Shown here: piece by piece, positions 16,802 to 25,156 of the stretch
Numbering within the stretch: position 1 is the stretch's first letter
Layout: each line of letters begins with the position of its first letter
DNA from: [Phormidium] sp. LEGE 05292
GTDB taxonomy: Bacteria; Cyanobacteriota; Cyanobacteriia; Cyanobacteriales; Aerosakkonemataceae
NCBI RefSeq assembly: GCF_015207735.1
Contig: NZ_JADEWG010000070.1
Location: forward strand, 1-34,645
DNA length: 34,645 nt
Direction of reading: 5' to 3'
Notes under the pieces: generated by a model
What the model saw: only the letters and a program-made list of their open reading frames with translations
What the model was told of the DNA's origin: nothing
Databases searched by the model: none
Made by a program: the position numbers and the translations under genes

Positions 16802-17134
16802 TTGAAAAAATTAGTTACAGTCCTATTGCTAACCATAGCAATATTGACTTTTACTGTTAGTCGTCCTGCTCTAGCAGGAGATGCAATTACCGGGGCTAAA
16901 ATCTTTAGTGCTAATTGCTCTGCCTGTCATTTGGGTGGAAACAATGTAATTATGGCTAATAAAACCCTGAAGAAAGAAGCTTTAGAGAAGTATACGATGA
17001 ACTCTCTAGAAGCTATTACCAATCAGGTAAAGAAAGGTAAAAATGCCATGCCAGCTTTTAATGGTCGTCTTTCCGATCAGCAAATTGAAGATGTAGCTAC
17101 CTACGTATTAGAGCAAGCCCAAAAGGGTTGGTAG
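16802..17134 (+). CDS. petJ: Cytochrome c6
   Basis: Soluble lumenal c-type cytochrome that replaces plastocyanin between cytochrome b6f and photosystem I (and donates to cytochrome oxidase), typically when copper is scarce. The 110-residue precursor has a signal peptide ending at PALA (residue 25), the haem motif CSACH at 39-43 and the axial Met83 in NAMPAF. The 85-residue mature form is the normal size. The start is TTG at 16802 with AGGAG seven nt upstream; no ATG lies before the signal peptide, so TTG must be used. Its position 159 bp after petE makes the interchangeable donors neighbours. Two hairpins follow the stop. Confidence 0.95.
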   Translation: MKKLVTVLLLTIAILTFTVSRPALAGDAITGAKIFSANCSACHLGGNNVIMANKTLKKEALEKYTMNSLEAITNQVKKGKNAMPAFNGRLSDQQIEDVATYVLEQAQKGW

Positions 17135-17186
17135 CATATTGGTCAAGTCGCTTAAATTGGTTAGCAAATTTACAGATGTTTTATTT

Positions 17187-17240
17187 AAGGCAGTAGCCTT
17201 TTCCCTTAGTTTGGTTTGTCCTTCTAAGGGTTATTTTTTA
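17187..17240 (+). terminator. Tandem hairpins after petJ
   Basis: A first stem AAGGC (17187-17191) / GCCTT (17196-17200) with loop AGTA is followed by TT. A second stem CCCTTA (17203-17208) / TAAGGG (17225-17230) is followed by TTATTTTTTAT. Together they form a credible intrinsic terminator region about 50-100 nt after the petJ stop. Confidence 0.6.
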
Positions 17241-17283
17241 TGTTTTATCAGGGAACGGCGAACAGAGAAAAGGAAAAATTTAC

Positions 17284-17357
17284 CAGTACCTCAAAAGTTT
17301 GAGAGATACTCTACCATTCGATTACTTACCCGAAGTTAGAAGACAGTACCTCAAAAG
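17284..17357. repeat. 14-bp direct repeat before the rhomboid gene
   Basis: CAGTACCTCAAAAG occurs at 17284-17297 and again, identical, at 17344-17357, a 60-bp period. Both copies lie 45-120 bp upstream of the rhomboid ATG. They could be regulatory binding sites or the footprints of a short duplication. Confidence 0.6.
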
Positions 17358-17400
17358 GTGGGATATCCTTCAGCTAAATGTTTGTAAAGGAATAGCATCA

Positions 17401-18114
17401 ATGGTACCCCTTCGTGATGAAAATCCGACCGTAATCACTCCTTATGTGACTTATGGGCTGATTATTGCTAATATTCTGGCTTTTGTATACGAATTGAGTT
17501 TACCACCCCAACAATTACTGAGCTTTTTTCATATAGCAGCAGTAGTACCAAGAGAACTGAGTGCTAGTTTTGCTGGTATGCCAATAAATCAACCATTACC
17601 AGAATGGACAACATTAATTACATCTCAATTTCTCCATGCTGGTTTTGCTCATTTAATTGGTAATATGTTGTTTCTCTGGATTTTTGGTAACAATGTGGAA
17701 GAAGCGTTAGGCCATGTCAAATTTCTGATTTTCTATTTAGCTTGTGGCGTATTAGCAGGATTGGCACAGTGGTTTTTTGCGATGCAGTCGGGGATTCCTT
17801 CTTTGGGTGCTTCAGGTGCGATCGCAGGAGTTTTAGGAGCCTACATTCTCAAATATCCCAATGCTAAAATTCTTACATTTTTTGGATATTTCTTATTTTA
17901 TGTTCCGGCTTTCTTCTTCTTGGGTCTTTGGTTTGTCCAACAAGCATTTTATGGCTTTGCTAGTTTACAAGCTCCAGCAAATGTCGGCATGGAAAATGGG
18001 GGAATCGCTTACTGGGCACACGCAGGTGGTTTTGTTTTTGGTGCAATTTTAGCACCTATTTTGGGTTTATTTGCCACTCAATCTCGCCATCAATCTAACT
18101 TTGAACAGTTTTAA
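17401..18114 (+). CDS. Rhomboid family intramembrane serine protease
   Basis: Polytopic inner- or thylakoid-membrane protease that cleaves transmembrane substrates. The 237-residue protein begins MVPLRDENPTVITPYVTYGL, the usual cyanobacterial and plant-type rhomboid N-terminus. Hydrophobic segments fit six or seven helices. The catalytic dyad is Ser138 in GASGAIAG and His207 in YWAHAGGFVFG. The loop-1 signature HAGFAHLIGNMLFLWIFG, with the conserved His and Asn, is present. I chose the ATG at 17401 (AAGGAATA upstream); the frame is open back to 17299 but the extra residues are not rhomboid-like. The stop overlaps the stop of the convergent Wzc-like gene by 4 nt, so there is no intergenic gap. 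Substrate unknown. Confidence 0.93.
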   Translation: MVPLRDENPTVITPYVTYGLIIANILAFVYELSLPPQQLLSFFHIAAVVPRELSASFAGMPINQPLPEWTTLITSQFLHAGFAHLIGNMLFLWIFGNNVEEALGHVKFLIFYLACGVLAGLAQWFFAMQSGIPSLGASGAIAGVLGAYILKYPNAKILTFFGYFLFYVPAFFFLGLWFVQQAFYGFASLQAPANVGMENGGIAYWAHAGGFVFGAILAPILGLFATQSRHQSNFEQF

Positions 18115-20303
18115 TTTGTTGGTACTTTGACTTCTTCCGGTTGTTGTTCCTCTTTCTCTGTAAAAGTTTCACTTTCTGGTTCCGGCACCATTAATTGTTG
18201 TTCTGTGAATAGCAAAGTTTTAGCGATCGGAATATCAGTACCATTAATAATGCCACCCAAGAACCTAATATCTTCAGATTCAGTTAATTGTTCCGCTGCT
18301 TCAGAGAACATACTTTCTACGGTGTAACCTGGTCGAGCCACTAGTATAATGCCATCAGTCATTGGCTCTAAGACAAAGGTATCATTACAAAGGCTCAAAG
18401 CCGGAGCATCAACAAATACCATATCAAAGCGACCGCGCACATCTTCTAATAAGCGACGGAATTCACTGGATTCTAGGATAGCGGCTGGTTGTTGTATTGG
18501 CCCTGGAGTTGGTACTAAGTACAGGTTTTCCACCTCTGGTACCAAACGGATACAATCACTCCAGTTACCGTAGTAACGTAAAGGTTCTATGGAAGCATCT
18601 GGATCGGGTGCGACTTTGACACTTCTAGCGAGGGATGGCGATCGCATATCCGCCTCGACAATCAAAGTCCGCTTCCCGGCACGGGCAGAAGTAATAGCCA
18701 AATTATAAGCACTGACACTCTTCCCTTCTTCATTGGTAACACTGGTTAACAAAATTACTTTCACTGGATTTTCTGTAGCCCGACGCAAATTAGTCCGTAA
18801 CCGTTCATAAGGCTCCAGATAAGGTGAATGAGGATCTAAAATAATTGGCGTTTCTCCTAATTCTGGATCTGCGATCGCCACATAAGGCAAAATTCCCAAC
18901 ACGGCGATATCCCGTTGCACCATTGCAGCGCGGATATCTTCCATTGTTTGGAATACACCACCCAGAGAACCCAAAAGGAAAATAATTGCCCCGCCAATAA
19001 CTATTCCTACCAAACCTCCAGCCGCAATAATAATAATCGGACTCATCGCTTCTGGCGCTAACTTAATAACTTGAGCTTCTCCTTCTGGAATCCAAGTACT
19101 GACAGTTTCCGCTTCTGCTGTTTGAGCATCCGCCAAACTTGCTTGCATTTGGCTATACACATTTTGCTTCAGTTGCAACTTTTCCTGTAATCGTGCTTGC
19201 CCTAACTGTTTGTTCGGAATCGTAGCGTATTCCTTTCTTAATTTTTGTTCTTGCTGCATCAGACCCTTTAGTTGCTGTTGCAGGGTTTCCTTTTGAGTCT
19301 GCAAGGCTACCAATTGATTAGCCAGTGATTGTCTAGCCGGATCGAGATTGCTATCTTGACGAACTTCATTCGCACTTTTCAGGGGTGCAACCATACCGTT
19401 ACCACCAATCACTTCATTAGCACGCTGTCTAAGCAATTCCTCATAAGATTGTATTTGTTTCTGAAGCTGAATAATATTTGGATGTTTTGGTCGCAAATCT
19501 TTCTTGAGAATTTCCAACTGAGATTCTGCTTGGTAAATTTGCACTCGCAAATTAGCAATAATTGGGTCAGCACTAAGAGCGGAAGAAGCGTAAGCTTGGT
19601 CTGGATTTAATCCTAACCTTTGTTGCAAACTCGCTATTTGAGTCTCAATTCCTTGCAATTGTAATATTACTGCTGACTGCTGTCCTTGGCTAGCCAAAAT
19701 CGATTGTACTAAACTACCATTCTTAGCAGCTAATAAAACTGAACCTTCCCGTTTAGTATATTGTTCCAGATTCCGTTCTGCTTCTCTGAGTTCCTTTTCT
19801 ACTAAAGGTAAACGTTTGTTAATTTCGTTCATAATCGCTGTTAAGCGAACCGTATTGATTTTGCGGCTGAACTTACTTGATTCTTGTAGCACCGCGTTCA
19901 CTACATTTTCAGCTCGTTTTTTATCTGTATCTGTGTACTTCACAGTGATTCTAAGTGCTGGTGCTGCTTCGCCTTTTGCTGCTGGCTTGGGTAAGCTGAT
20001 ATTTAGTTTTTTTACTAATTCCTTCACCTCTACTTTTGCCTGCTGTGCCACTGATGTAATTACATCGTTATTTTTGATCAATTTTAAGGAAGGTACTGGT
20101 TGTTGAATGTCGGTTGCTGTTTTAGAAAAAACTACAGTTGGAGGATTAGCAATCAGACCTCCTTCAGCCTGGTATTCTGTTGGAGGTGCTGGTTGTTTAG
20201 CAACGATAACGGATACCCCGGTAACTAACACGCAAGCGGCTAATCCAGTCCATTTATGTTGACTAAAGGCGATAAGATAGCGTTTAACAATTGGTAATGT
20301 CAT
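18111..20303 (-). CDS. Wzc/GumC-like polysaccharide chain-length protein with ATPase domain
   Basis: Polysaccharide co-polymerase that controls the length and export of exopolysaccharide at the inner membrane, 730 residues. The N-terminal Wzz domain starts after a membrane helix (about 17-35). A long periplasmic coiled coil (about 160-410) follows, then a second membrane helix near 425-450. The C-terminal BY-kinase-like domain has a Walker A variant (NEEGKSVSAYN, Lys528), Walker A' LIVEADMRSP and Walker B FDMVFVDAP. The Walker A lacks the usual PGEGKT form. The C-terminus (TEKEEQQPEEVKVPTN) has no tyrosine cluster, so classical Wzc autophosphorylation is doubtful. It is last of the minus-strand cluster, 58 nt after the SLBB gene. 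Confidence 0.9.
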   Translation of the reverse strand: MTLPIVKRYLIAFSQHKWTGLAACVLVTGVSVIVAKQPAPPTEYQAEGGLIANPPTVVFSKTATDIQQPVPSLKLIKNNDVITSVAQQAKVEVKELVKKLNISLPKPAAKGEAAPALRITVKYTDTDKKRAENVVNAVLQESSKFSRKINTVRLTAIMNEINKRLPLVEKELREAERNLEQYTKREGSVLLAAKNGSLVQSILASQGQQSAVILQLQGIETQIASLQQRLGLNPDQAYASSALSADPIIANLRVQIYQAESQLEILKKDLRPKHPNIIQLQKQIQSYEELLRQRANEVIGGNGMVAPLKSANEVRQDSNLDPARQSLANQLVALQTQKETLQQQLKGLMQQEQKLRKEYATIPNKQLGQARLQEKLQLKQNVYSQMQASLADAQTAEAETVSTWIPEGEAQVIKLAPEAMSPIIIIAAGGLVGIVIGGAIIFLLGSLGGVFQTMEDIRAAMVQRDIAVLGILPYVAIADPELGETPIILDPHSPYLEPYERLRTNLRRATENPVKVILLTSVTNEEGKSVSAYNLAITSARAGKRTLIVEADMRSPSLARSVKVAPDPDASIEPLRYYGNWSDCIRLVPEVENLYLVPTPGPIQQPAAILESSEFRRLLEDVRGRFDMVFVDAPALSLCNDTFVLEPMTDGIILVARPGYTVESMFSEAAEQLTESEDIRFLGGIINGTDIPIAKTLLFTEQQLMVPEPESETFTEKEEQQPEEVKVPTN

Positions 20304-20361
20304 AATAAATTGCCGTTTTATTTAAATATTTGTTAATTTACTAACCATTATTTCTAGTTTA

Positions 20362-21609
20362 TCAGTTGTTATTGTTTCCACTGGAGGGGAGGAACAGATT
20401 GATAGCACTGTCGGTTAATTGTTGGAAGAAGAGGAGAAATCCTAAAACATCGCGGAAAGGTTGGGTAAAGATGTTGAGGGCATAAGTAATCCGACCTACT
20501 AGGTTGCGACCAATGACAATCACATCATGATCTTGCAACAAGATATTTTGGGAAGCGTCGCCAAACAAGGCGCGTTTAGCATTGAGTTCGCGAACGATCG
20601 CTCTACCTCTTTCTGGATCGAACCTAATTACAGCTACACTATCTATGTCAGTACCCTGCAACGATATACTAGCCGCAGTGAAGGCATCCAAGAATTTACT
20701 CCCACTGGGAATAGCAAGATTGCCTACACTTTGGTTGGGGTAACTTAACACCCGAATATTAATAGTTGGTTTCGCTAAGTTGGAACTGGCTACTAGTTGA
20801 CGATCGTAATTTTGCTCAGTTCCTACTTGCAGTTTTGGTACTATTACCGCATCGCCATCTTCTAAAGGTAGGTCGGGCATCGGTTCTCCAGCTGCTAAGG
20901 GAGTAAACAAATCTACTTTTTGTTCAATAAAAGACCCATCTACCAAAAAACGGCGAATCAGTACTTGTCGTAAGTCGGCTTGAGTGGTGCTACCACCTGC
21001 TGTCAGTAAGGCTGTAGAAACGCGGGGTAATACGGCAAGACCATAAAGACCAGGGCGGGCTACTTCACCAGTTACGGAGATTTGTACGGGACGTTGTGCT
21101 GCTAATCCGACGGTTACTACTGGATCGATGACAAATTGATTGTAGGCGGAACGAATTTTTTCTGTGGCTTCTTCGATCGTTAGACCTCTGACTGAAAGAT
21201 TTCCTACTAGTGGCAGAATAATATTTCCTTCTGGCCCTACTGCTGCTTGGACGCTGAGTTCGGGAAATCTGGGTACAGAGATTGCCAATACATCTGCTGC
21301 GCCCAAACGATAAGGTCTAAACTGAGGATTGACTCGAAAGGGTTGGGGTGTCTGCTGAAGTTCAAAGGGAACTACTGGGATCGCGATCGGTGCTTGGGGC
21401 GTAAACGGGGTGGCAGGTGGTTCAACCCTTTGGGGCTGATTTTGTTTAGCTGCGGGTGAAATTGCCGGAAAGGATTTTCCTGTTTCTGTTCCCCAGCTTT
21501 TTTCCCCAAACCACAGGATAGAATTAGCCGTAAGCAGCAAGGTGCTGCTGGTGTAAATTCCCAAAATAGAGATGGCTTTGAACTGTTGACGAAAGAAAAC
21601 CCCGTTCAT
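20362..21609 (-). CDS. SLBB-domain polysaccharide export protein (Wza-like)
   Basis: A 415-residue periplasmic or outer-membrane polysaccharide export protein. A hydrophobic N-terminal segment (about 10-30) is followed by a Pro/Gln-rich linker. Next comes the Poly_export domain (about 95-185: YRLGAADVLAISVPRFPELS, VGPEGNIILPLVGNLSVRGL) and SLBB domains (VTGEVARPGLYGL; the second around SYPNQSVGNLAIPSG). No lipobox Cys is seen, so unlike E. coli Wza it is not an obvious lipoprotein. A C-terminal hydrophobic stretch (LGFLLFFQQL) could insert in the outer membrane. It lies 12 nt after the exosortase-associated gene and 58 nt before the Wzc-like gene, its expected partner across the envelope. Confidence 0.9.
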   Translation of the reverse strand: MNGVFFRQQFKAISILGIYTSSTLLLTANSILWFGEKSWGTETGKSFPAISPAAKQNQPQRVEPPATPFTPQAPIAIPVVPFELQQTPQPFRVNPQFRPYRLGAADVLAISVPRFPELSVQAAVGPEGNIILPLVGNLSVRGLTIEEATEKIRSAYNQFVIDPVVTVGLAAQRPVQISVTGEVARPGLYGLAVLPRVSTALLTAGGSTTQADLRQVLIRRFLVDGSFIEQKVDLFTPLAAGEPMPDLPLEDGDAVIVPKLQVGTEQNYDRQLVASSNLAKPTINIRVLSYPNQSVGNLAIPSGSKFLDAFTAASISLQGTDIDSVAVIRFDPERGRAIVRELNAKRALFGDASQNILLQDHDVIVIGRNLVGRITYALNIFTQPFRDVLGFLLFFQQLTDSAINLFLPSSGNNNN

Positions 21610-21621
21610 GGTTGCGAATTT

Positions 21622-22332
21622 TTAATTTTTCTTTCTTTGCAGTGAACTAGACATGAGTGCAGTTTGCACGGCTTGACCCAAAGATGTGGCTTGGGGTAAT
21701 ACTGGTTCGATGTCACCCAAGGGTTCTATGGGAATTTGGATGCTAACTGCGACCCAAGGAACGCGCTTTCCTTGCCATTGGGCAATTTGGTCTAACCAAA
21801 ACCATTTGGCTGGGTCTGGGCTTCCTCCTGGATACCAAGCGTACCATTGTAATACAGCAAAAGTTTGTTGCCGATTCCAACCCCGGAAGAATTTGGCTTC
21901 GACTTTGGTTGGTGGTTGATTTTCGCCTTTTGGAGGTACTGTAAACTGTATAAGACGATCGCGATCGATTTGCCAACGTTGAAATCCTTTGACATCCACC
22001 CATTGCACCTGTGGTTGATCTTTATCATCTTTTTGCGGACGTAACAGTAGAATAGCAGTGGTTTGGGGGTCAATTTGTATTTCTTGGGATAACCATTTAT
22101 CTCCACTGACTGATACTTCTTTGCTAGTTTTGGTTTGCCATCCGGGAAGTTCTAGTCCTTGTTTGCGGACTTGTCTCATTTGAGAAATGGTTGTCACTGG
22201 TAATGGTTTTTCCCAAGCCCAATGTTTTTGCAAGTATCCGGGAACTGCTCCTACTAGGAGTAAAATTATTAGCAATAGGAGCAGAATGATTTGGTTTAGC
22301 TTAATATTTTGTTTGGCGAGTTTCATCAACAT
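21622..22332 (-). CDS. Cyanoexosortase B-associated protein
   Basis: A 236-residue single-pass protein. A membrane helix (about 14-32, poly-Leu/Ile) near the N-terminus is followed by a periplasmic domain with LPGWQTKTSKEVSV, QIDPQTTAILLLRPQ, WVDVKGFQRWQ, FFRGWNRQQTFAVLQWYAWY and PWVAVSIQIP. Length, single TM and position between the exosortase and export genes match the family that co-occurs with cyanoexosortase B. EpsI-like proteins attached to other exosortases share the layout. The function is unproven; a role in processing exosortase substrates or exopolysaccharide is inferred. Two in-frame ATGs (22332 and 22326) precede the helix and either is possible. Confidence 0.78.
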   Translation of the reverse strand: MLMKLAKQNIKLNQIILLLLLIILLLVGAVPGYLQKHWAWEKPLPVTTISQMRQVRKQGLELPGWQTKTSKEVSVSGDKWLSQEIQIDPQTTAILLLRPQKDDKDQPQVQWVDVKGFQRWQIDRDRLIQFTVPPKGENQPPTKVEAKFFRGWNRQQTFAVLQWYAWYPGGSPDPAKWFWLDQIAQWQGKRVPWVAVSIQIPIEPLGDIEPVLPQATSLGQAVQTALMSSSLQRKKN

Positions 22333-22381
22333 GGATAACAGAAAGTTTTAAGTTTTGATTTTTGAGTTTTGAGTTGTAAGA

Positions 22382-22437
22382 GCGGGTTTAGCAGGTAAGT
22401 TTAGACTCACAACAGAATAGTTAACAACAAAACCCGC
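22382..22437. repeat. Inverted repeat GCGGGTTT/AAACCCGC
   Basis: GCGGGTTT (22382-22389) is complementary to AAACCCGC (22430-22437) with a 40-nt loop, in the gap between the exosortase gene and its associated gene. GC-rich GGGCGGGTTT ends of this kind recur in cyanobacterial intergenic regions, so a MITE-like relic is likely. As transcribed RNA it could also attenuate within the operon. Confidence 0.5.
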
Positions 22438-22533
22438 CCTGGAGAGAGTGTTAAGTTTAGGAGAAAGTTTGACCATGATTTAAAGATTTACGAGATTTCT
22501 TGATTAATCCTGAATCCAAACTGAATCAATAAG

Positions 22534-22599
22534 TCCTATTCATCAAGTAAATCAACAAATTCTAAAAATTAATCCTATTCATCATGAGAATCAATAAAT
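22534..22599. repeat. 27-bp direct repeat at the exosortase 3' end
   Basis: TCCTATTCATCA... at 22534-22560 and at 22573-22599 agree at 23 of 27 positions, 39 bp apart. The second copy encodes the last codons and stop of the exosortase; the first lies just outside the gene. It looks like a local duplication of the gene end. Confidence 0.6.
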
Positions 22600-23489
22600 C
22601 CTGGTTGCTTTTCTGGTTCATCAGTGTCAATGGGGAAGTATTTTTCTATGCCATTGATCAGTAGGACTAATGTGCCTAACATACAAGCGGAGTAGATATC
22701 ACCACCGCTACCTTCATGTAACCACTCAAAGGCTTGTTCGTTATGTGTACCGTGAAAATATGTTAGTAGTGTATTGCGGATAATGTTAGCCATGATGCTG
22801 ATTAAGGCGGCGCTGATTAAAAAGAGGATGCTGCGAGTGCGCGATCGCCAAACTCCAGTCCAATAAAGTAACATTAAACCTACATACAAACTGGTAAATA
22901 GCATTTTCAACCCAGCGCAGTGAGGTGCTACTTCCACAATTTGCCCACCTACATATAAGTTAATTTCTTCTACCACTACCGGAAAGCCAAATTGCGTCAA
23001 AATAAACCCAGCAGTAGCAGCAATAAAGCTTTGCAATGGTAGGGCATAAGGTTCAATTAAGTAAGGAATTTGGTTAGGAGTGGCTAACAACACAAACACG
23101 AGTGGGAATGCTTGTAACTTTAATCCAGGAATCCCTTTTAACCACAAACAAAGACCAGCTAAAATTATCGGAAATGATAAATTAACAAAGTCAGTTAATC
23201 CACTGAGATAAAAGATGCCACCGATAATTAAAAACCCTACTGCTAATGGATGAAACTTATCTGGTAAACGATGCCATTTTTTGCGATTTAACCAGGCTAT
23301 ATAAGCAGCGAAGGGTAAACCAATTAAGCCGTGACTAAAATATTCATGAATGATACCAATATTTTTGTGTAGCCAGCCGTCGTACCAGTGCCATAATAGC
23401 GGCACATACATCAGCGCCAAAACAGCTGATATGGCAATCAAGAGTAAATTGTTCTCAATTTGATTGCGAAGTGTTAGCTTTGGTTGCAT
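22575..23489 (-). CDS. Cyanoexosortase B (exosortase/archaeosortase family)
   Basis: Integral-membrane cysteine transpeptidase-like enzyme that recognises C-terminal sorting tails (PEP-CTERM-like) and processes or anchors secreted proteins, usually beside exopolysaccharide genes. It has 304 residues and about eight hydrophobic helices. The catalytic triad is visible: Cys191 in APHCAGLKML, Arg238 in ANIIRNTLL and His258 in WLHEGSGGDIYS, in the order and spacing of exosortases. The tail after residue 285 is hydrophilic (TDEPEKQP). The subtype call (B) rests on the divergent PHCAG motif and on the downstream associated protein. No PEP-CTERM-tailed protein is in the window, so substrates must lie elsewhere. 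Confidence 0.88.
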   Translation of the reverse strand: MQPKLTLRNQIENNLLLIAISAVLALMYVPLLWHWYDGWLHKNIGIIHEYFSHGLIGLPFAAYIAWLNRKKWHRLPDKFHPLAVGFLIIGGIFYLSGLTDFVNLSFPIILAGLCLWLKGIPGLKLQAFPLVFVLLATPNQIPYLIEPYALPLQSFIAATAGFILTQFGFPVVVEEINLYVGGQIVEVAPHCAGLKMLFTSLYVGLMLLYWTGVWRSRTRSILFLISAALISIMANIIRNTLLTYFHGTHNEQAFEWLHEGSGGDIYSACMLGTLVLLINGIEKYFPIDTDEPEKQPGFIDSHDE

Positions 23490-23542
23490 AATTCGTCATT
23501 AGTTATTTGTTATTAGTCATTAGTTATTCATTAATTAGAAAA

Positions 23543-23586
23543 TTGGTAATTAAAAGGGGAAAATTTTTCCAATTACTAATTACCAA
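23543..23586. terminator. Hairpin between aminotransferase and exosortase genes
   Basis: TTGGTAATT (23543-23551) pairs with AATTACCAA (23578-23586), and inside it GGAAAA (23558-23563) pairs with TTTTCC (23565-23570). It lies in the 104-bp gap of the minus-strand cluster. It may partly terminate or attenuate transcription from the aminotransferase gene. It is A/T-rich and has no clear terminal T-run. Confidence 0.4.
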
Positions 23587-23593
23587 CTATCAA

Positions 23594-24739
23594 TCAGCTA
23601 GCACCCAATAATCGATCGATCGCTTCTACAACTTGCTTTACTTGATTTTGGCTTAAACCTGGGTACATTGGCAAGGAGAGAATCTGTTTTGCAAGTCTTT
23701 CCGCAACAGGCAAATCTCCTTCTTGATAGCCTAAATATTTGTAGGCGGGTTGCAGATGGCAAGGCAAGGGATAATGGATACCTGTTTGAATGCCCAAATC
23801 TGCTAATTTGGTTTGTAGGGTTTCTCGATTAACGGGGCAGTTTTCGGTAATCCGAACGACGTAAAGATGGTAAATGTGTCCTTGTTGGCTTTGATTTTCG
23901 ATCGGGATAATCCCTTTGTTTTGCAGTGATGTCAAGAGTGAATCGTATTCTTTCGCTGCTGTGTTGCGCTGCAAATTCCACTGTTTCAAATGTGGCAATT
24001 TAACATTAAGTATGGCAGCTTGAATAGTATCAAGACGGCTGTTAGTACCGTATTCTGTATGAATGTATTTTTGTGGTGCTCCGTAGTTGCGTAATGAACG
24101 CAATTTTTGTGCTACATCGGCATCATTAGTAACAACTATACCGCCATCTCCCGCTGCACCTAAATTCTTACTGGGATAAAAGCTAAAAGCGGCTGCTTTA
24201 CCAATACTTCCGGCGATATAACCTTCTCTTTCAGCTAAATGTGCTTGGGCGGCATCTTCAAAAATTAGCAGATTATGGGCGGTGGCGAAATCTTTTAATT
24301 GTTGGGGCGAAACCATTTGACCGTAGAGATGGACTGGTAAAATGGCTTTGGTTTTAGGTGTAATAGCTTTCTCGGCGGCTTTCAGGTCAATTAAAGCGGT
24401 TTCGGGGTCGCAGTCCACTAAAATTGGGGTAGCTTGGGCGTGAACTACGCCGATTAAGGTGGCGATAAAAGTATTTGCTGGTAAGATTACTTGATCACCT
24501 GGTTTGATACCAGATGCTTGTAATCCTAGTGCGATCGCATCTGTTCCACAAGCTACCCCAACTGCGTATTGTACACCGCAAGCTGTAGCAAAGGCTGTTT
24601 CAAATTCAGCTAAGGCTTTTCCTAAAACGAAATCTCCTTTTTGAAGTACATTATGGATTGCCTGTTCGATTTCGTTTTGAATTGGTTGATGTTGTAGGGT
24701 TAAGTCTACAAAAGGAATATTGACTGCCGTGCTAATCAT
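23594..24739 (-). CDS. DegT/DnrJ/EryC1/StrS-family sugar aminotransferase
   Basis: A 381-residue PLP-dependent aminotransferase that typically aminates keto-sugar nucleotides for surface glycans. Family signatures include VPFVDLTLQHQP-type N-terminus, ALGLQASGIKPGDQVILPANTF, the PLP aspartate region LLIFEDAAQAHLAE and FSFYPSKNLGAAGDGG, whose Lys191 should form the internal aldimine. NYGAPQKYIH and IHYPLPCHLQ (C-terminal) also match. It is first in the minus-strand exopolysaccharide/exosortase cluster, which supports a role in making an amino sugar for that polymer. The exact sugar cannot be deduced. Confidence 0.93.
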   Translation of the reverse strand: MISTAVNIPFVDLTLQHQPIQNEIEQAIHNVLQKGDFVLGKALAEFETAFATACGVQYAVGVACGTDAIALGLQASGIKPGDQVILPANTFIATLIGVVHAQATPILVDCDPETALIDLKAAEKAITPKTKAILPVHLYGQMVSPQQLKDFATAHNLLIFEDAAQAHLAEREGYIAGSIGKAAAFSFYPSKNLGAAGDGGIVVTNDADVAQKLRSLRNYGAPQKYIHTEYGTNSRLDTIQAAILNVKLPHLKQWNLQRNTAAKEYDSLLTSLQNKGIIPIENQSQQGHIYHLYVVRITENCPVNRETLQTKLADLGIQTGIHYPLPCHLQPAYKYLGYQEGDLPVAERLAKQILSLPMYPGLSQNQVKQVVEAIDRLLGAS

Positions 24740-25156
24740 AGTTTGCTTTAAAGCTTAACAATAGTTTAGGTGTTAAAAAAGCCACCTTATTTAGTTATCG
24801 GCTATCTTGGTAATTTTGCACAGTATAAAATGGTAAAGAGTTGATAAATTAATGTATTAATTTTTAATAACTTTACGAATTTTTAGAAAAAGAGTGATTT
24901 TTGGCGATCGAGCTTTGCGAATTTCGCTGCTAAATATAAATAACAGCGGTTCAGGCTGCTAATTTATAGCTACGTTTGGCAAACAGCAATGAAATTTCAG
25001 TGAACAGTTGTGCCTTGTTTTTGCATTCGTAACGAGATATTTAAGCGATCGCACTTTAAAGATAGGTTTAAATATATTCGCTATTCAACTATAAATCACA
25101 TAGACCTCAGATGTGGAAATGTTAATATTGGAATACCTAAATAGAGGAAAAGCAGT
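24740..25156. other. 417-bp divergent intergenic region
   Basis: No gene or structured RNA is recognised. It separates the polysaccharide cluster (-) from the first Uma2 gene (+) and should carry both promoters. It is AT-rich, with one HIP1 octamer near 25045 and GAGGAAAA before the Uma2 ATG. Confidence 0.5.

Noticed and set aside
17139-17339. 66-residue frame after petJ
   Set aside because: It crosses both terminator-like hairpins and one copy of the direct repeat, has no ribosome site and does not look like a protein.
17299-17400. Longer start of the rhomboid gene
   Set aside because: The added residues are not rhomboid-like and overlap the direct repeat. The ATG at 17401 gives the usual N-terminus.
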